The translations under genes and the position numbers were made by a program. From contig CALMRZ010000012.1 of NCBI GenBank assembly GCA_937872225.1, forward strand, positions 1-64,000: a stretch of 64,000 nucleotides of DNA, written 5' to 3'. Every line of letters starts with the position of its first letter. The first letter of the stretch is position 1. Below the pieces are notes generated by a model. It saw only the letters and a program-made list of their open reading frames with translations, had not been told where the DNA came from and searched no databases. Shown in pieces: positions 9,308-18,647 of the stretch. The stretch comes from an uncultured Spirochaetota bacterium (GTDB lineage Bacteria; Spirochaetota; UBA4802; UBA5550).

Positions 9308-11371
9308 GTGAACGAAGTATCATTGAAACTCCTCCTGGATCTCTCCGTCCTGTCGGAATCGGATCCACCCGAGTTGAAGTCAATCTACCGGGCTGCGGTT
9401 GAAAAGCTCGGCCTGCCGACCATTGACTACCAGACCATTCGCGACCTGGTGCAGATCTCGGGGATCCGGGACACCGCCCTTCATCTCATCCTCATGGCCC
9501 TGTTCTCCGCCCTCGCCGAAGGCAGCGTGTGCCTGAAGCTCTCGCCGGAATCGCTGCAGATGAAATTGAAACCGCTCTGCGGCGGTACAACAGGGGCCAT
9601 GGTCAGGGCGATCCTCGGGTCTATCGGCACCTATGCCTCCCTGGTGCATGTCAGGGACGAATCGTCACCCGCCCTCTTCGAGGACACCGGGGAAGCGTTC
9701 AAGCCCCTGGTACTGGTCAAGGCCGGCGAAGACCAGTTTCTTTATTTCCACAAATATCATGCGGCGGAGAGGTCCACCAGGGAAGCCCTTTCAGCGCTGC
9801 TCTCCCGAGAATCGGGATTCCGGGTTGATCCGGAAGCCCTGTCACGTTCCCTCAACGAAGTCCTCCATGAAAAACCGGTATGTCTGAAGGGCGCGCCGGT
9901 CCTGCTCAACGACGGCCAGAAACTCGGGGTCGTCCTGCCCGCCCTGAAAAATTTCGTCCTCATATCCGGCGGTCCCGGAACGGGAAAGACCTTCATCGTC
10001 CTCTCCCTTCTCCGCATCGCGGTGCGCCTCGGCGTTAAACCTGACAGGATACGAATTGCCGCGCCCACGGGCCGCGCGGCACAGAAGCTGACCGATTCCA
10101 TCCAGCGGGGAATAGCCTCCATCGCCGGAGGGGACCGCCGCGACAGGTCCCTTGCTTGTCTGCAGGGCGAAACCCTGCACCGCCTCCTTCGGTACAGCCC
10201 TTCCCGCAACGATTACCTTCACGATGTGAACAACCCCGTTCCGGCAGACCTCGTCGTAATCGACGAAGCATCCATGATCGACATCGTCCTCCTGGGGAGG
10301 CTCTTTGAAGCCCTTGATGAAAAGGCCTGTCTGGTCATGCTCGGGGACCGGAACCAGCTCCCCTCCGTCGAGGCCGGCGCCGTCCTGGCCGACCTCATAC
10401 CGGGAGACCATGCCATGTCTTTTTCGCCTTCAATGGCTGCCGCCGTACGGCGCCTGTTCCCCGATGCGGACTACCCGGTTCCCCGTGAGGAGCGCCGCGG
10501 CGAGGCACCGGGGCTCACCGACAGGGTGGTCATCCTCCATGAAAGTTATCGGTCGGAGGAACGCATCAAGGCCATTGCCGAAGGGATCAACCGGCAGGAC
10601 CCGTCGGTACTGGACCTGATACCTGAATGGGACCGGAAGGGTCCCCTGCCCGCGTGCGGGGTCTGGCTGGCCAGCCCCGAACCGGGCGGAGAAAACGGCA
10701 TCCGCGACCTGCGCCATATCCTTTCCTCCTGGGCCGCCCGGCACTATACATCTGACCGCGAGGGCGGCGGTTCATACCGGTCTCTCATAGGGGGGATTTC
10801 CGGATCAGATCTTAATCCGGAAGACCCGTCAACTGCCGGAGCGATACGAGAGATACTGGCCCGTCTCGACGAAGCGCGTATTCTTTCGCCCCTCAGGGGG
10901 GGCCTTTCCGGTACAACGGGGATTAATGCCTATCTTATGGAAAAACTGGGAGATATCTTTGATCCTTCCGGAAGGGACAGCGTATTTTCCGGGGCTCCGG
11001 TCATTATAACGGAGAACGATTACGACAAGGGGCTTTTTAACGGAGAGGTGGGAGTGATCCTGAAGGGAGCCGGCGGCCGGTATTCCGGGGCCTTCGCCCG
11101 GATGGACGGGATCAGGCTCTTCCCGGTGGAGTCACTCCCTGCTTTCGAGCCTTCCTTCGCCATAACGGTGCACAAGAGCCAGGGCTCAGAATACGGCAGC
11201 GTCTTCCTTGCCCTTCCCGACGGGACGCCGGAAAGGCTCCTGACAACGGAAATACTCTACACGGGGCTGACGCGGGCAAAAAAACTTGTTGTCATCCATG
11301 CCCCGCGCCGGTTACTATTGCAGGCCATACAAAGCAGGACACAACGTACGTCAAGGATGCTATACCTATAA
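9308..11371 (+). CDS. recD: RecD-like superfamily 1 helicase (exonuclease V alpha subunit)
   Basis: The protein has 687 residues, a little longer than E. coli RecD. Walker A is GGPGTGKT near residue 221, Walker B/DEAS is VVIDEAS near residue 317, MLGDRNQLPSVEAGAVL follows, and the C-terminal ITVHKSQGSEY (near 617) and YTGLTRA blocks are typical of the RecD/TraA helicases. In RecBCD this subunit is the 5'-3' motor used in double-strand break repair. The start is GTG 9308; an in-frame TGA 15 nt upstream excludes a longer form, and the RBS is weak. No recB or recC is adjacent, so a RecD2-type role cannot be ruled out from context, although the long N-terminal extension of RecD2 is not evident. 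Confidence 0.85.
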   Translation: MNEVSLKLLLDLSVLSESDPPELKSIYRAAVEKLGLPTIDYQTIRDLVQISGIRDTALHLILMALFSALAEGSVCLKLSPESLQMKLKPLCGGTTGAMVRAILGSIGTYASLVHVRDESSPALFEDTGEAFKPLVLVKAGEDQFLYFHKYHAAERSTREALSALLSRESGFRVDPEALSRSLNEVLHEKPVCLKGAPVLLNDGQKLGVVLPALKNFVLISGGPGTGKTFIVLSLLRIAVRLGVKPDRIRIAAPTGRAAQKLTDSIQRGIASIAGGDRRDRSLACLQGETLHRLLRYSPSRNDYLHDVNNPVPADLVVIDEASMIDIVLLGRLFEALDEKACLVMLGDRNQLPSVEAGAVLADLIPGDHAMSFSPSMAAAVRRLFPDADYPVPREERRGEAPGLTDRVVILHESYRSEERIKAIAEGINRQDPSVLDLIPEWDRKGPLPACGVWLASPEPGGENGIRDLRHILSSWAARHYTSDREGGGSYRSLIGGISGSDLNPEDPSTAGAIREILARLDEARILSPLRGGLSGTTGINAYLMEKLGDIFDPSGRDSVFSGAPVIITENDYDKGLFNGEVGVILKGAGGRYSGAFARMDGIRLFPVESLPAFEPSFAITVHKSQGSEYGSVFLALPDGTPERLLTTEILYTGLTRAKKLVVIHAPRRLLLQAIQSRTQRTSRMLYL

Positions 11372-11388
11372 CACAATCTGGAGATACT

Positions 11389-12315
11389 ATGCGTTACACC
11401 AAGGGCATTATCACAGCCGTCCTGGCTTTTTCCATTTCATGCACCACCGCTGACCTGGTCCGTCTCTTCAAGAACGTCAACCTGGAAAAACAGGGCATAC
11501 ATCTACGGTTAAACGGTGTACCCCGGGGAATGTACCGTGAGCCCTTTATCATATCCTTCGACAGGATGCTGCATGATGTGTCTGACGGTACGGTCGAAAT
11601 AAAGTCCTATAACGCGTATACCGTGGGCAACTTCGAGAAACTGTCGCCGGAATCGATCAAAGACGTGTCGAACTTCCTCGATCCCACCTGCAAGTTCAAG
11701 GACGCCTGGTTCGGCGTATATATCATCCTGGACGATAAGGGAGAACTGGGGAGGGGGTTTATCCTGAAAGACCCCTCAGGGAAACCGGACGATGCACGCA
11801 ACTTCAAGGATTCATCACTCCTCATGCTCCCGGAACTTGATCAGAAGATAATATTCTGGTCGAGCCATCAGCACCAGGACGGGTATACCTGGGAACAGTG
11901 CAAGCGGGAATTCCACTTCGACGTTCGAAAAGGGACCCGCCTCGCAACTGAGACCGTCACCGACAGGCAGGGAAGGGAATGGTACAAAATTACCGGCACC
12001 TTCAACACCCTCGCGGCCCTGACCGACACCTCGAAGGCCGACATGTCGCTGATCAGCTCCATCCGCTCATATATCGGCCTGCCTGACGGACAGGTCTACG
12101 CCCTGGTGAAGCCGTGGCACAATCTCATCATCAAGGGCTCCATAGCCGCCCGCTATTTCTCCTGCAGCGATACCGCCTTCTGGGCCGTGGTCTATTATAA
12201 CGGCGGGGCCTTTTACAACAGCAGGGGAACCCTGGTGGACAACTGGGAGCAGACCGATCTGCGGGCCGTGCTTGAAAAAATGTTCAGCGATCTTGACATC
12301 GGCTGCGCGCACTAG
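11389..12315 (+). CDS. Exported protein of unknown function, probable lipoprotein
   Basis: The product has 308 residues. Its N-terminus is a short basic-hydrophobic signal ending in FSISC, a possible lipobox. The mature part is mixed alpha/beta and rich in aromatic residues, with segments such as WFGVYIILDDKGELG and YALVKPWHNLIIKG; two or three late Cys residues are present. It begins 17 nt after the recD-like stop, so the two may be co-transcribed, but no functional link is apparent. I do not recognise a family. Confidence 0.75.
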   Translation: MRYTKGIITAVLAFSISCTTADLVRLFKNVNLEKQGIHLRLNGVPRGMYREPFIISFDRMLHDVSDGTVEIKSYNAYTVGNFEKLSPESIKDVSNFLDPTCKFKDAWFGVYIILDDKGELGRGFILKDPSGKPDDARNFKDSSLLMLPELDQKIIFWSSHQHQDGYTWEQCKREFHFDVRKGTRLATETVTDRQGREWYKITGTFNTLAALTDTSKADMSLISSIRSYIGLPDGQVYALVKPWHNLIIKGSIAARYFSCSDTAFWAVVYYNGGAFYNSRGTLVDNWEQTDLRAVLEKMFSDLDIGCAH

Positions 12316-12319
12316 CCGT

Positions 12320-12335
12320 TCCCGCCGCGGCGGGA
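12320..12335 (+). terminator. GC-rich hairpin after the exported protein gene
   Basis: A perfect 7-bp stem TCCCGCC/GGCGGGA with a 2-nt GC centre begins 4 nt after the stop at 12315. There is no T run behind it, so it may be a 3'-end stabilising hairpin rather than a complete intrinsic terminator. A TTGACA lies 16 nt beyond it, in the ileS upstream region, but I could not find a well-spaced -10 box. Confidence 0.4.
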
Positions 12336-12455
12336 GGATCCAAAAAAAACATTGACAAAACCCCTCCCTGATTGTGTTTCTGATTATTATTTTACAGTAA
12401 TATATGATCTCCCTATAACCTTTCTACGGAGGCGCTATATTACATCGAGGACGCA

Positions 12456-15218
12456 ATGGATTATTCAAAGACTGTCAACCTGCCGACCACTGATTTTCCC
12501 ATGAAGGCAAACCTGCCTCAGCGGGAGCCTGAAATACTCAGGCTCTGGGAAAAGGAAAACATCTATAACCGCATACTCGAGTCCCGCAAGGACGATGATC
12601 TCTACATTCTCCATGACGGGCCTCCCTACGCCAATGGCCATATCCACCTTGGCCACGCCCTGAACAAGATCCTGAAAGACATTATCGTGAAGCATAAAAC
12701 CATGATGGGTTTCAAGTCCCCCTATGTCCCGGGATGGGACTGCCACGGTCTCCCCATTGAACACAATGTCATGCGGGACCTCGGGGCGAAGGCCGAAACC
12801 ATGCCCAAGGAGGAGATACGGGACCTGTGCCGCAATTTCGCGGAAAAATTCGTGAAGATCCAGATGGAGGAATTCAAGCGCCTCGGCGTTTTCGGCGACT
12901 ATGAAAATCCCTACAAGACCATGACCAGGGACTATGAGGCCACCATCGTGGAGACCTTCGGCAAGATACTGGAAAAGGGATACATCTACCGGAGCAAGAA
13001 GCCGATCTACTGGTGCCCCACCTGCGTGACCGCCCTGGCCGAGGCCGAGGTTGAATACGCCGATCATTCGTCCCCGGCGATCTTCGTGAAATTCAAGGTC
13101 GATCCGTCGACGATGAAGGTGCCGGGCGTTGACCCGGACAAGACCTTCGTCGTAATCTGGACCACGACGCCGTGGACCCTTCCCGCCAACCTGGCGGTGA
13201 GCTTCCATCCCGAATACCAGTATACGGCGGTCAAATTCGGCGACGAGTACTACATCGTCGCCAAAGGCCTGATATTCCAGATCGAAGCAGCCGTCGGCAG
13301 GGAAAAGGACGGCGAGATCGCCATCCCCGGCGAGGATGTCAGGAAGCTCACGGTGTACCATCCCTTCATAGACCGTGAATCGAAGGTCATCTTCGGGACC
13401 CATGTCACCCTCGACGCCGGAACCGGCATCGTCCACACGGCCCCCGGCCACGGCCACGAAGACTACATCGTGGGCCTTGAATACGGCCTTGACGTGTACT
13501 GCCCCGTGGACGAACGGGGGCGCTTCACCGCCGACTACCCGGAGATGAAAGGCGTCAACGTCTTTGACGCGAACGATCCCATCGTGGACCTCCTCAGGGA
13601 AAAGAAGGTGCTCATCAAGAGCGAAAAGATCGACCACTCCTATCCCCACTGCTGGCGCTGCAAGAAGCCGCTGATCTACCGGGCCACGGAACAGTGGTTC
13701 CTGAACATAGACCATGACGACCTGAGGAAAAAGGGTATAGAAAACGTCAACAAGACCGAGTGGATCCCTTCCTGGGGACAGTCCCGGTTCCTTGGCATGG
13801 TGGAAACCAGGCCTGACTGGTGCCTCTCGCGCCAGCGCTCCTGGGGCGTGCCGATCCCGTCGTTCCGCTGCGAGAAGTGCGGGCAAAACCTGATGAGCGC
13901 CGAAAGCGTGAAACTCTTCGGCGACATATCCCGGAAGAAAGGGATCGATGCCTGGTTTACCGACGATATCAGGGACCTGGTCCCGGCCGGCACGAAATGC
14001 AAATGCGGCAATGACACCTTCGTGAAGGAGTATGACATCCTTGACGTCTGGTTTGATTCCGGCGTGTCACATTTCGCGGTCCTGGACAACTGGAAGGACC
14101 ACCGGTGGCCGGCCGACCTCTACCTCGAGGGAAGCGACCAGCACCGCGGCTGGTTCCAGTCCTCGTTCTGGCCTGCCATGGCGCTCCGGGGACGCGCACC
14201 CTACAACACCGTCCTCACCCACGGCTTCATGCTCGACGAGCAGGGCAAAGCGATGAGCAAGACCCAGGGGAACGTCATCGCGCCGGAAACCCTGATCAAG
14301 GAATACGGCGCCGACATCATACGGATGTGGGTCTCCTCCGAGGACTACCGGAACGACGTGAGCATCGGCATGCAGATGATGAAGCAGATTGCCGACTCCT
14401 ACCGGCGTTTTCGCAACACCTTCAAGTTCATCATCGGCAACCTGTCGGACTTCACGCCGGACAAGGCGGTCCCCTACGAGGAGCTCTCCGACCTGGACAA
14501 GTGGCTCCTGCACAAGCTGTACGCCCTTTCCGCCCGGATCATCGAACATTACGAGAAGTTCGAGTTCCACCTGGTGTACCGGAAGCTGCTCAACTTCTGC
14601 GCCGTGGAGCTTTCCTCGATATACTTCGACATTTCAAAGGACATTCTCTACGTGGAACTGCCCGATTCAAAAAAGCGCCGGGCTAACCAGACCGTGCAGA
14701 ACGAGCTTCTGAATTCCCTTGCGCGCCTCATGGCGCCGATCCTCTGCTTCACCATGGAGGAGATCTGGCAGTTCATCAAGAAGCCGGGGTCGATACACAC
14801 GGAGCGGTACTACCGGCTCGACGACCGGTTCAACAATCCGGATATTGAAGAAAAAATCGAGGGGCTGGTAAACATCAAGAACGACGTCCTCAAGGAGCTT
14901 GAGGCATGCCGCAAGGACAAGATGCTGAAATCGTCCCTCGAGGCCGATATAACCATATTCGTCAAAGACGGGAAGACGAAGCAGATGATGGCCTCCATGG
15001 GCCCTGAGCTCACCCGGTTCTTCCAGGTCGCCTCCGTAACCGTGACTTCGGATAAACAGGCCGGGATGCGGGACTACGAAAACGCCTCGGTATCCATCAA
15101 GAAAACCGGCGGGAAAAAATGCGTCCGCTGCTGGAACTATTTTGAGGCCATCGGCAGCGACCCGGATCATCCTGAACTGTGCAAGCGCTGCACCGACATC
15201 ATAAAGGCGATGAAATAA
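12456..15218 (+). CDS. ileS: Isoleucyl-tRNA synthetase
   Basis: The enzyme has 920 residues and charges tRNA-Ile with isoleucine. The class I signature appears as HLGH (around residues 62-65, in GPPYANGHIHLGHAL) and the KMSKS loop as KAMSK near residue 598. The editing (CP1) insertion holds TTTPWTLPAN. The extreme C-terminus carries a zinc site with two CxxC pairs (CVRC and CKRC). This is the bacterial-type enzyme with a C-terminal zinc ribbon. The ATG at 12456 has GAGGA a few bases upstream. It is followed after 1 nt by lspA, a common bacterial pairing. No T-box leader is evident. Confidence 0.98.
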   Translation: MDYSKTVNLPTTDFPMKANLPQREPEILRLWEKENIYNRILESRKDDDLYILHDGPPYANGHIHLGHALNKILKDIIVKHKTMMGFKSPYVPGWDCHGLPIEHNVMRDLGAKAETMPKEEIRDLCRNFAEKFVKIQMEEFKRLGVFGDYENPYKTMTRDYEATIVETFGKILEKGYIYRSKKPIYWCPTCVTALAEAEVEYADHSSPAIFVKFKVDPSTMKVPGVDPDKTFVVIWTTTPWTLPANLAVSFHPEYQYTAVKFGDEYYIVAKGLIFQIEAAVGREKDGEIAIPGEDVRKLTVYHPFIDRESKVIFGTHVTLDAGTGIVHTAPGHGHEDYIVGLEYGLDVYCPVDERGRFTADYPEMKGVNVFDANDPIVDLLREKKVLIKSEKIDHSYPHCWRCKKPLIYRATEQWFLNIDHDDLRKKGIENVNKTEWIPSWGQSRFLGMVETRPDWCLSRQRSWGVPIPSFRCEKCGQNLMSAESVKLFGDISRKKGIDAWFTDDIRDLVPAGTKCKCGNDTFVKEYDILDVWFDSGVSHFAVLDNWKDHRWPADLYLEGSDQHRGWFQSSFWPAMALRGRAPYNTVLTHGFMLDEQGKAMSKTQGNVIAPETLIKEYGADIIRMWVSSEDYRNDVSIGMQMMKQIADSYRRFRNTFKFIIGNLSDFTPDKAVPYEELSDLDKWLLHKLYALSARIIEHYEKFEFHLVYRKLLNFCAVELSSIYFDISKDILYVELPDSKKRRANQTVQNELLNSLARLMAPILCFTMEEIWQFIKKPGSIHTERYYRLDDRFNNPDIEEKIEGLVNIKNDVLKELEACRKDKMLKSSLEADITIFVKDGKTKQMMASMGPELTRFFQVASVTVTSDKQAGMRDYENASVSIKKTGGKKCVRCWNYFEAIGSDPDHPELCKRCTDIIKAMK

Positions 15219-15219
15219 C

Positions 15220-15738
15220 ATGAAACGTGAACACGTACAGGCATATCTGCTCCCCCTGGGGATCATAACGGCGATCCTGGCTCTGGACGTCGTGTCAAAG
15301 TACTTTATCGTGCAGAACTACGGGTTCGGCGACCGCTCCGATTTCCTGAACGGCTTCCTGAGGGTAGCCCTGGTATACAACGAGGGCGGCGTGTTCGGGA
15401 TACTGCAGGGACACAAAAACCTCTTCCTTATCGTGTCCATCATCGTGCTTGCTCTGATGATCATCTATTACTTTTTTGAGAAGAACAAGTCGCTGCTGTT
15501 CAGCACGTCGATGTCCCTGATCGTGTCGGGCGCCGTCGGCAACATCATCGACCGCCTCGTTCCGGGCCGTCCCGGGGTCGTCGATTTCATTTCCGTCGGC
15601 GTCGACGGCGTATACCGCTGGCCTTCCTTCAATGTGGCGGATTCATCCATCGTGGTGGGGGCTTTTCTGCTGATCCTGGTGTTCTACCGGGAGGAGATGA
15701 AGCGAAAAAAAGAGGCTGAAACAGAAAGGCAGGAGTGA
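15220..15738 (+). CDS. lspA: Lipoprotein signal peptidase (signal peptidase II)
   Basis: The protein has 172 residues and four predicted membrane helices. It removes signal peptides from prolipoproteins at the inner membrane. The two catalytic aspartates are in GNIIDR and FNVADSSI; the conserved N-x-G-x-x-F block is present as YNEGGVFG. The ATG lies 1 nt after the ileS stop, so translation is probably coupled. At least five likely lipoproteins in this window (starts at 1384, 11389, 16119, 34396, 43244) would be substrates. Confidence 0.96.
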   Translation: MKREHVQAYLLPLGIITAILALDVVSKYFIVQNYGFGDRSDFLNGFLRVALVYNEGGVFGILQGHKNLFLIVSIIVLALMIIYYFFEKNKSLLFSTSMSLIVSGAVGNIIDRLVPGRPGVVDFISVGVDGVYRWPSFNVADSSIVVGAFLLILVFYREEMKRKKEAETERQE

Positions 15739-15744
15739 GCCCCT

Positions 15745-16119
15745 TCAGCGCTCCTCGATAGTTATTTCCGCGCTGCCGATGCTGGTTTCCCTCCTGCTTG
15801 CCCTGACAAGGTACGTGCCGCCGGCATAAAAGGCGAGGTTCACCGACGCACTCTGCCTGTCGGGCTTCACGTCCACGGTCAGGGTGTCTATCTTCTCGGT
15901 TGTTCCGCCCTTCTTTTCATACACCTGTACCGTGATGGTCTTAACCCCGAATGGCTCTTCGCTGTTGATGACTGCCGTCAGTTCGCCGTCCTCGAATTTG
16001 GTGCCGCAGTTGACCCCTTTACCCTCCGGCGAAACGCCTTCGCAGAATTGTATGGCCTTAGACCTTGAACAGCCGGTCATCAGGGACAGGATCACACACG
16101 CCATCAGGAGCTTTTTCAT
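15745..16119 (-). CDS. Small lipoprotein with a beta-sandwich-like mature part
   Basis: The product has 124 residues from an ATG with AAAGGTG upstream. The N-terminus is a classical lipoprotein signal: basic, hydrophobic, then LMTGC. The mature part alternates beta-strand-like segments (TITVQVYEKKGG, DTLTVDVKP, GTYLVRASR) and resembles a single immunoglobulin-like fold; two further Cys could form a disulfide. It converges on lspA with 6 nt between the stops. It follows the HdrD-like gene on the same strand, but the 143-nt gap argues for its own transcript. Function unknown. Confidence 0.7.
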   Translation of the reverse strand: MKKLLMACVILSLMTGCSRSKAIQFCEGVSPEGKGVNCGTKFEDGELTAVINSEEPFGVKTITVQVYEKKGGTTEKIDTLTVDVKPDRQSASVNLAFYAGGTYLVRASRRETSIGSAEITIEER

Positions 16120-16262
16120 TGTTTGCGCACCTTTAAAATATAATCGCCGGACAGCAGCAGCGGCATATCCGGCGCCTAGTATCATACACGGCCCGATTCA
16201 TTACAATCAAAAAACAAGATTTCCCCCGGCAAAACCCTTCAGGCGGTTTTTGCCCAAGCCGT

Positions 16263-17510
16263 TCACACAATAATATTCTCGCACACCAGCTCGGTCAGAT
16301 ATTTTACCTCCACGTCCAGGCCGTAACCGCTCTGGATGGTTTTCAGCTGGGAAACGCAGTTCTCGCAGGCCGTGACCACTATTTTCGCGCCCGTCGCGAC
16401 GATCTGTTCTTTTTTCGGTTTCCCTGTTTTTATCCTGAATTCCTCGTTGTCCAGGGCCACCAGTCCGCCGCCGCCCCCGCAGCACCAGTTCTGCTCCCTT
16501 GTCGGCGACATTTCGCGGTAATCGGTGACGATCTTCCGTATGACTTCGCGGGGTTCGTCATAGACGCCGCCGTTTCTTCCCAGCTGGCACGGGTCATGGT
16601 AGGTGACCGCGTCGGAGACCGCGCCTTCCTTTAGTTTTATCCTTCCCTCCTTCAGGTACCGGTGTATCAGCTCGACAATGCTCGTGACCTTGAAGGGGAG
16701 CTTGCCCATGAGGGCCCGGAGAATCCTGAAAGCGGTACCGCACTCAACGACGACCACCTCTTTGACGTTCAGTGCCGTTGCTTCTTTAATAATTCGCTGG
16801 GCTATGAAATTTGCCTTTGCGGGGTCCCCGGCGAAGAACCCGAAGTTGACGGCTTCGAAAAAGCTCAGGGTCCAATTTTCCTTTGCCGCGTTGAAAATGA
16901 TCGCCGGGTTCACAATCGAATGGGCACCGGCAAGACCGACATAGAGGATGGTTGCGTCTTTTTTCTCCATGGGAATGAGCCCGTCAGAGGCCGGGAGGCT
17001 GAGTTTCCTCTGCACCTCCTTTTCCAGGTCGCGGATGACGTTACGGTACCCTTCCTTGAACTGGTCGATGCTCTTCCCTTTCTCAACGGCCGCGTCGGCG
17101 AGCATGACCAGCTCTTCCGGGGCGGTGCCGTTGGCAATGAGGAGGTGCTTGGCCACGCCCATCATCTGCCCCGTGTCGATGCCGAAGGGACAATTGACCG
17201 CGCAGCGCCGGCAACCGGTGCAGGACCATGCCGCCTCGTACAGCTGATCCATTACCGTATCGCTGAATTTCGTCGCGTCAGTGCCGTAGGGGAAGATGAA
17301 ACCGCCGGGCCTCGTGTATTTCTTATAGAGCTTGCGGACCACTTCAGCCCTCCCTACCGGAGAGTATTCCTTTTTCGGTATGCCCTGAAAGGCATGGCAG
17401 GTGTCATAGCAGAGGCCGCACCGGGTGCAGGTGTCGATGTAGTACCGCATCGGCCTGTTCAGCCGCGTTTTCAGGATTTGTTTCAGTTCCATCGCCTTTT
17501 CTTTTTCCAT
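16263..17510 (-). CDS. HdrD/DsrK-like iron-sulfur (CCG domain) subunit
   Basis: The protein has 415 residues and is a cytoplasmic iron-sulfur redox subunit. Two 4Fe-4S motifs lie near the N-terminus (CTRCGLCYDTC and CTGCRRCAVNC followed by PFG). The C-terminal half holds a complete CCG domain: DPCQLGR, WCCGGGGG and CENC, the signature of heterodisulfide-reductase-type non-cubane clusters. The first CCG half is degenerate (ECGTAF only). Known relatives are HdrD, DsrK, HmcF and GlcF. The ATG is inside the end of the cytochrome b gene region with GGAGGA upstream, giving tight coupling. With the membrane gene before it, it forms a DsrMK-like pair, likely to exchange electrons between menaquinone and a disulfide or persulfide substrate. 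The substrate is unknown. Confidence 0.88.
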   Translation of the reverse strand: MEKEKAMELKQILKTRLNRPMRYYIDTCTRCGLCYDTCHAFQGIPKKEYSPVGRAEVVRKLYKKYTRPGGFIFPYGTDATKFSDTVMDQLYEAAWSCTGCRRCAVNCPFGIDTGQMMGVAKHLLIANGTAPEELVMLADAAVEKGKSIDQFKEGYRNVIRDLEKEVQRKLSLPASDGLIPMEKKDATILYVGLAGAHSIVNPAIIFNAAKENWTLSFFEAVNFGFFAGDPAKANFIAQRIIKEATALNVKEVVVVECGTAFRILRALMGKLPFKVTSIVELIHRYLKEGRIKLKEGAVSDAVTYHDPCQLGRNGGVYDEPREVIRKIVTDYREMSPTREQNWCCGGGGGLVALDNEEFRIKTGKPKKEQIVATGAKIVVTACENCVSQLKTIQSGYGLDVEVKYLTELVCENIIV

Positions 17511-17513
17511 GGC

Positions 17514-18236
17514 CTACTTCCTCCTGAGGTTCAATGAAAGAAACGCGAACGCCATGTGCACCATTTTTGTGAAGGGGAACATCATGAGCACCAGGTTTGC
17601 GAGAAAAACATGGAGCACGACCAGGACATAGTGGGGCGAATCGGCTATGCCCGAAGGCACGACCGGCTTGAAGGCCACCAGGTTCGACAGGTATTCCCGG
17701 TAAGCTCCCACCGGTATGTCGAAGGCGCCGCCGCCCGCGTAATAACGTGCCGAAAGGTGGAGATGGCTCCCGATCAACATAGTCAGGAACAGCAGGATCA
17801 GGATCAGGAAATCCTCCGGCACGGAAATTTCGCGCCAGGGAGATTTGAATCTCCGGAACAGAAAATACAAAACCGAGATGATGAGGATGATGCCGACCGA
17901 GCCCGCGCCGAGAAAGACGTCGTGGGGAATTATCTGCAGCACTTTGAATTCCCGTATAAGCTCAAGGTGGCCGATGAATAGCAAGACAAAGGCCGCGTGA
18001 TAGGCGATGATGAATACCCAGAAGACCTTGTCCTTTTTCCATGCCGCGGGCACCGCGAAGGCTTCAGCGGCCACCCCGACGGGCCTGGGGAGTCGCTTCG
18101 GATAGGTCGCCAGGGAGCCGGGAAATTTTTTTGAAAAGAACACCACACCCAGCTTGAACAACAGACCGCCGATCAAAACGGCAAAGGCCGCGTATACCAT
18201 GGGCACCATGGCAAAATAAAATATCTTGCTCCACAT
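17514..18236 (-). CDS. NarI/DsrM-like membrane cytochrome b subunit
   Basis: The product has 240 residues and five or six hydrophobic helices. Histidines placed inside or at the ends of helices (AYHAAFVLLFIGH, GSHLHLS, VVLHVFLANL, KMVHMAF) fit a di-haem b-type quinone-interacting subunit of the nitrate-reductase gamma family. I start it at ATG 18236, preceded by GAGGA; a longer frame upstream has no RBS. The 3-nt gap to the HdrD-like gene points to a two-subunit membrane complex like DsrMK or HmcEF. It lies 69 nt after tusA on the same strand. Confidence 0.87.
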   Translation of the reverse strand: MWSKIFYFAMVPMVYAAFAVLIGGLLFKLGVVFFSKKFPGSLATYPKRLPRPVGVAAEAFAVPAAWKKDKVFWVFIIAYHAAFVLLFIGHLELIREFKVLQIIPHDVFLGAGSVGIILIISVLYFLFRRFKSPWREISVPEDFLILILLFLTMLIGSHLHLSARYYAGGGAFDIPVGAYREYLSNLVAFKPVVPSGIADSPHYVLVVLHVFLANLVLMMFPFTKMVHMAFAFLSLNLRRK

Positions 18237-18305
18237 GTTGCGTTCCTCGGTTATTTGTAATTTCACCGGGATGCATATATTACGCATCCCGGATTTATCT
18301 GAAAG

Positions 18306-18548
18306 CTATTTAAGTTTCTTGATGTAGAATGTTGTGACAGTATCTTTCTTATCGGTGCTGAGAATTTCATTACCGGTGCTCTTTGCCCAGGCAGGGAAGT
18401 CCGCATGAGCGCCCGGATCAGTGGTTTCGGCGGCGAGTATCTGGCCGATCTGCATCTTCTTGATCTGCTGGCTAACTTTCACCACCGGCATCGGGCACGC
18501 CAGACCTTTCAGATCCATGGTGACATCAGGTTTGATTGCATCGCTCAT
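18306..18548 (-). CDS. tusA: TusA-family sulfur carrier protein
   Basis: The protein has 80 residues, the normal TusA/SirA size. The hallmark LACPMPVVK contains the Cys that carries a persulfide, in the CPxP context. TusA proteins hand sulfur to DsrE-type partners, to tRNA thiolation or to dissimilatory sulfur enzymes. The ATG at 18548 has an excellent AAGGAG. Its neighbours, a DsrE2-like protein upstream and an HdrD/cytochrome b pair downstream, point to sulfur trafficking linked to membrane redox rather than tRNA modification. Confidence 0.93.
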   Translation of the reverse strand: MSDAIKPDVTMDLKGLACPMPVVKVSQQIKKMQIGQILAAETTDPGAHADFPAWAKSTGNEILSTDKKDTVTTFYIKKLK

Positions 18549-18617
18549 AATAATCTCCTTGTGTTTATCTGCATATACCATCCGCAGTGAATTAATTCAA
18601 CAATTTTTTCTCTCATT

Positions 18618-18637
18618 CCCGGCGCGGTAGTGCCGGG
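18618..18637. repeat. Intercistronic hairpin between dsrE2-like gene and tusA
   Basis: A perfect 6-bp CCCGGC/GCCGGG stem with an 8-nt loop. No T run follows on either strand, so it looks like an mRNA-stabilising or processing element inside the operon rather than a terminator. Confidence 0.4.
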
Positions 18638-18647
18638 GACATGACAA

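Noticed and set aside
12316-12455. A T-box riboswitch or clear promoter before ileS
   Set aside because: No T-box sequence or specifier hairpin is visible. TTGACA at 12352 has no -10 box at a usable distance.
12465-13886. A 473-residue minus-strand frame inside ileS
   Set aside because: Antisense to the class I synthetase core; ileS carries HLGH, KMSK and zinc motifs in the other frame.
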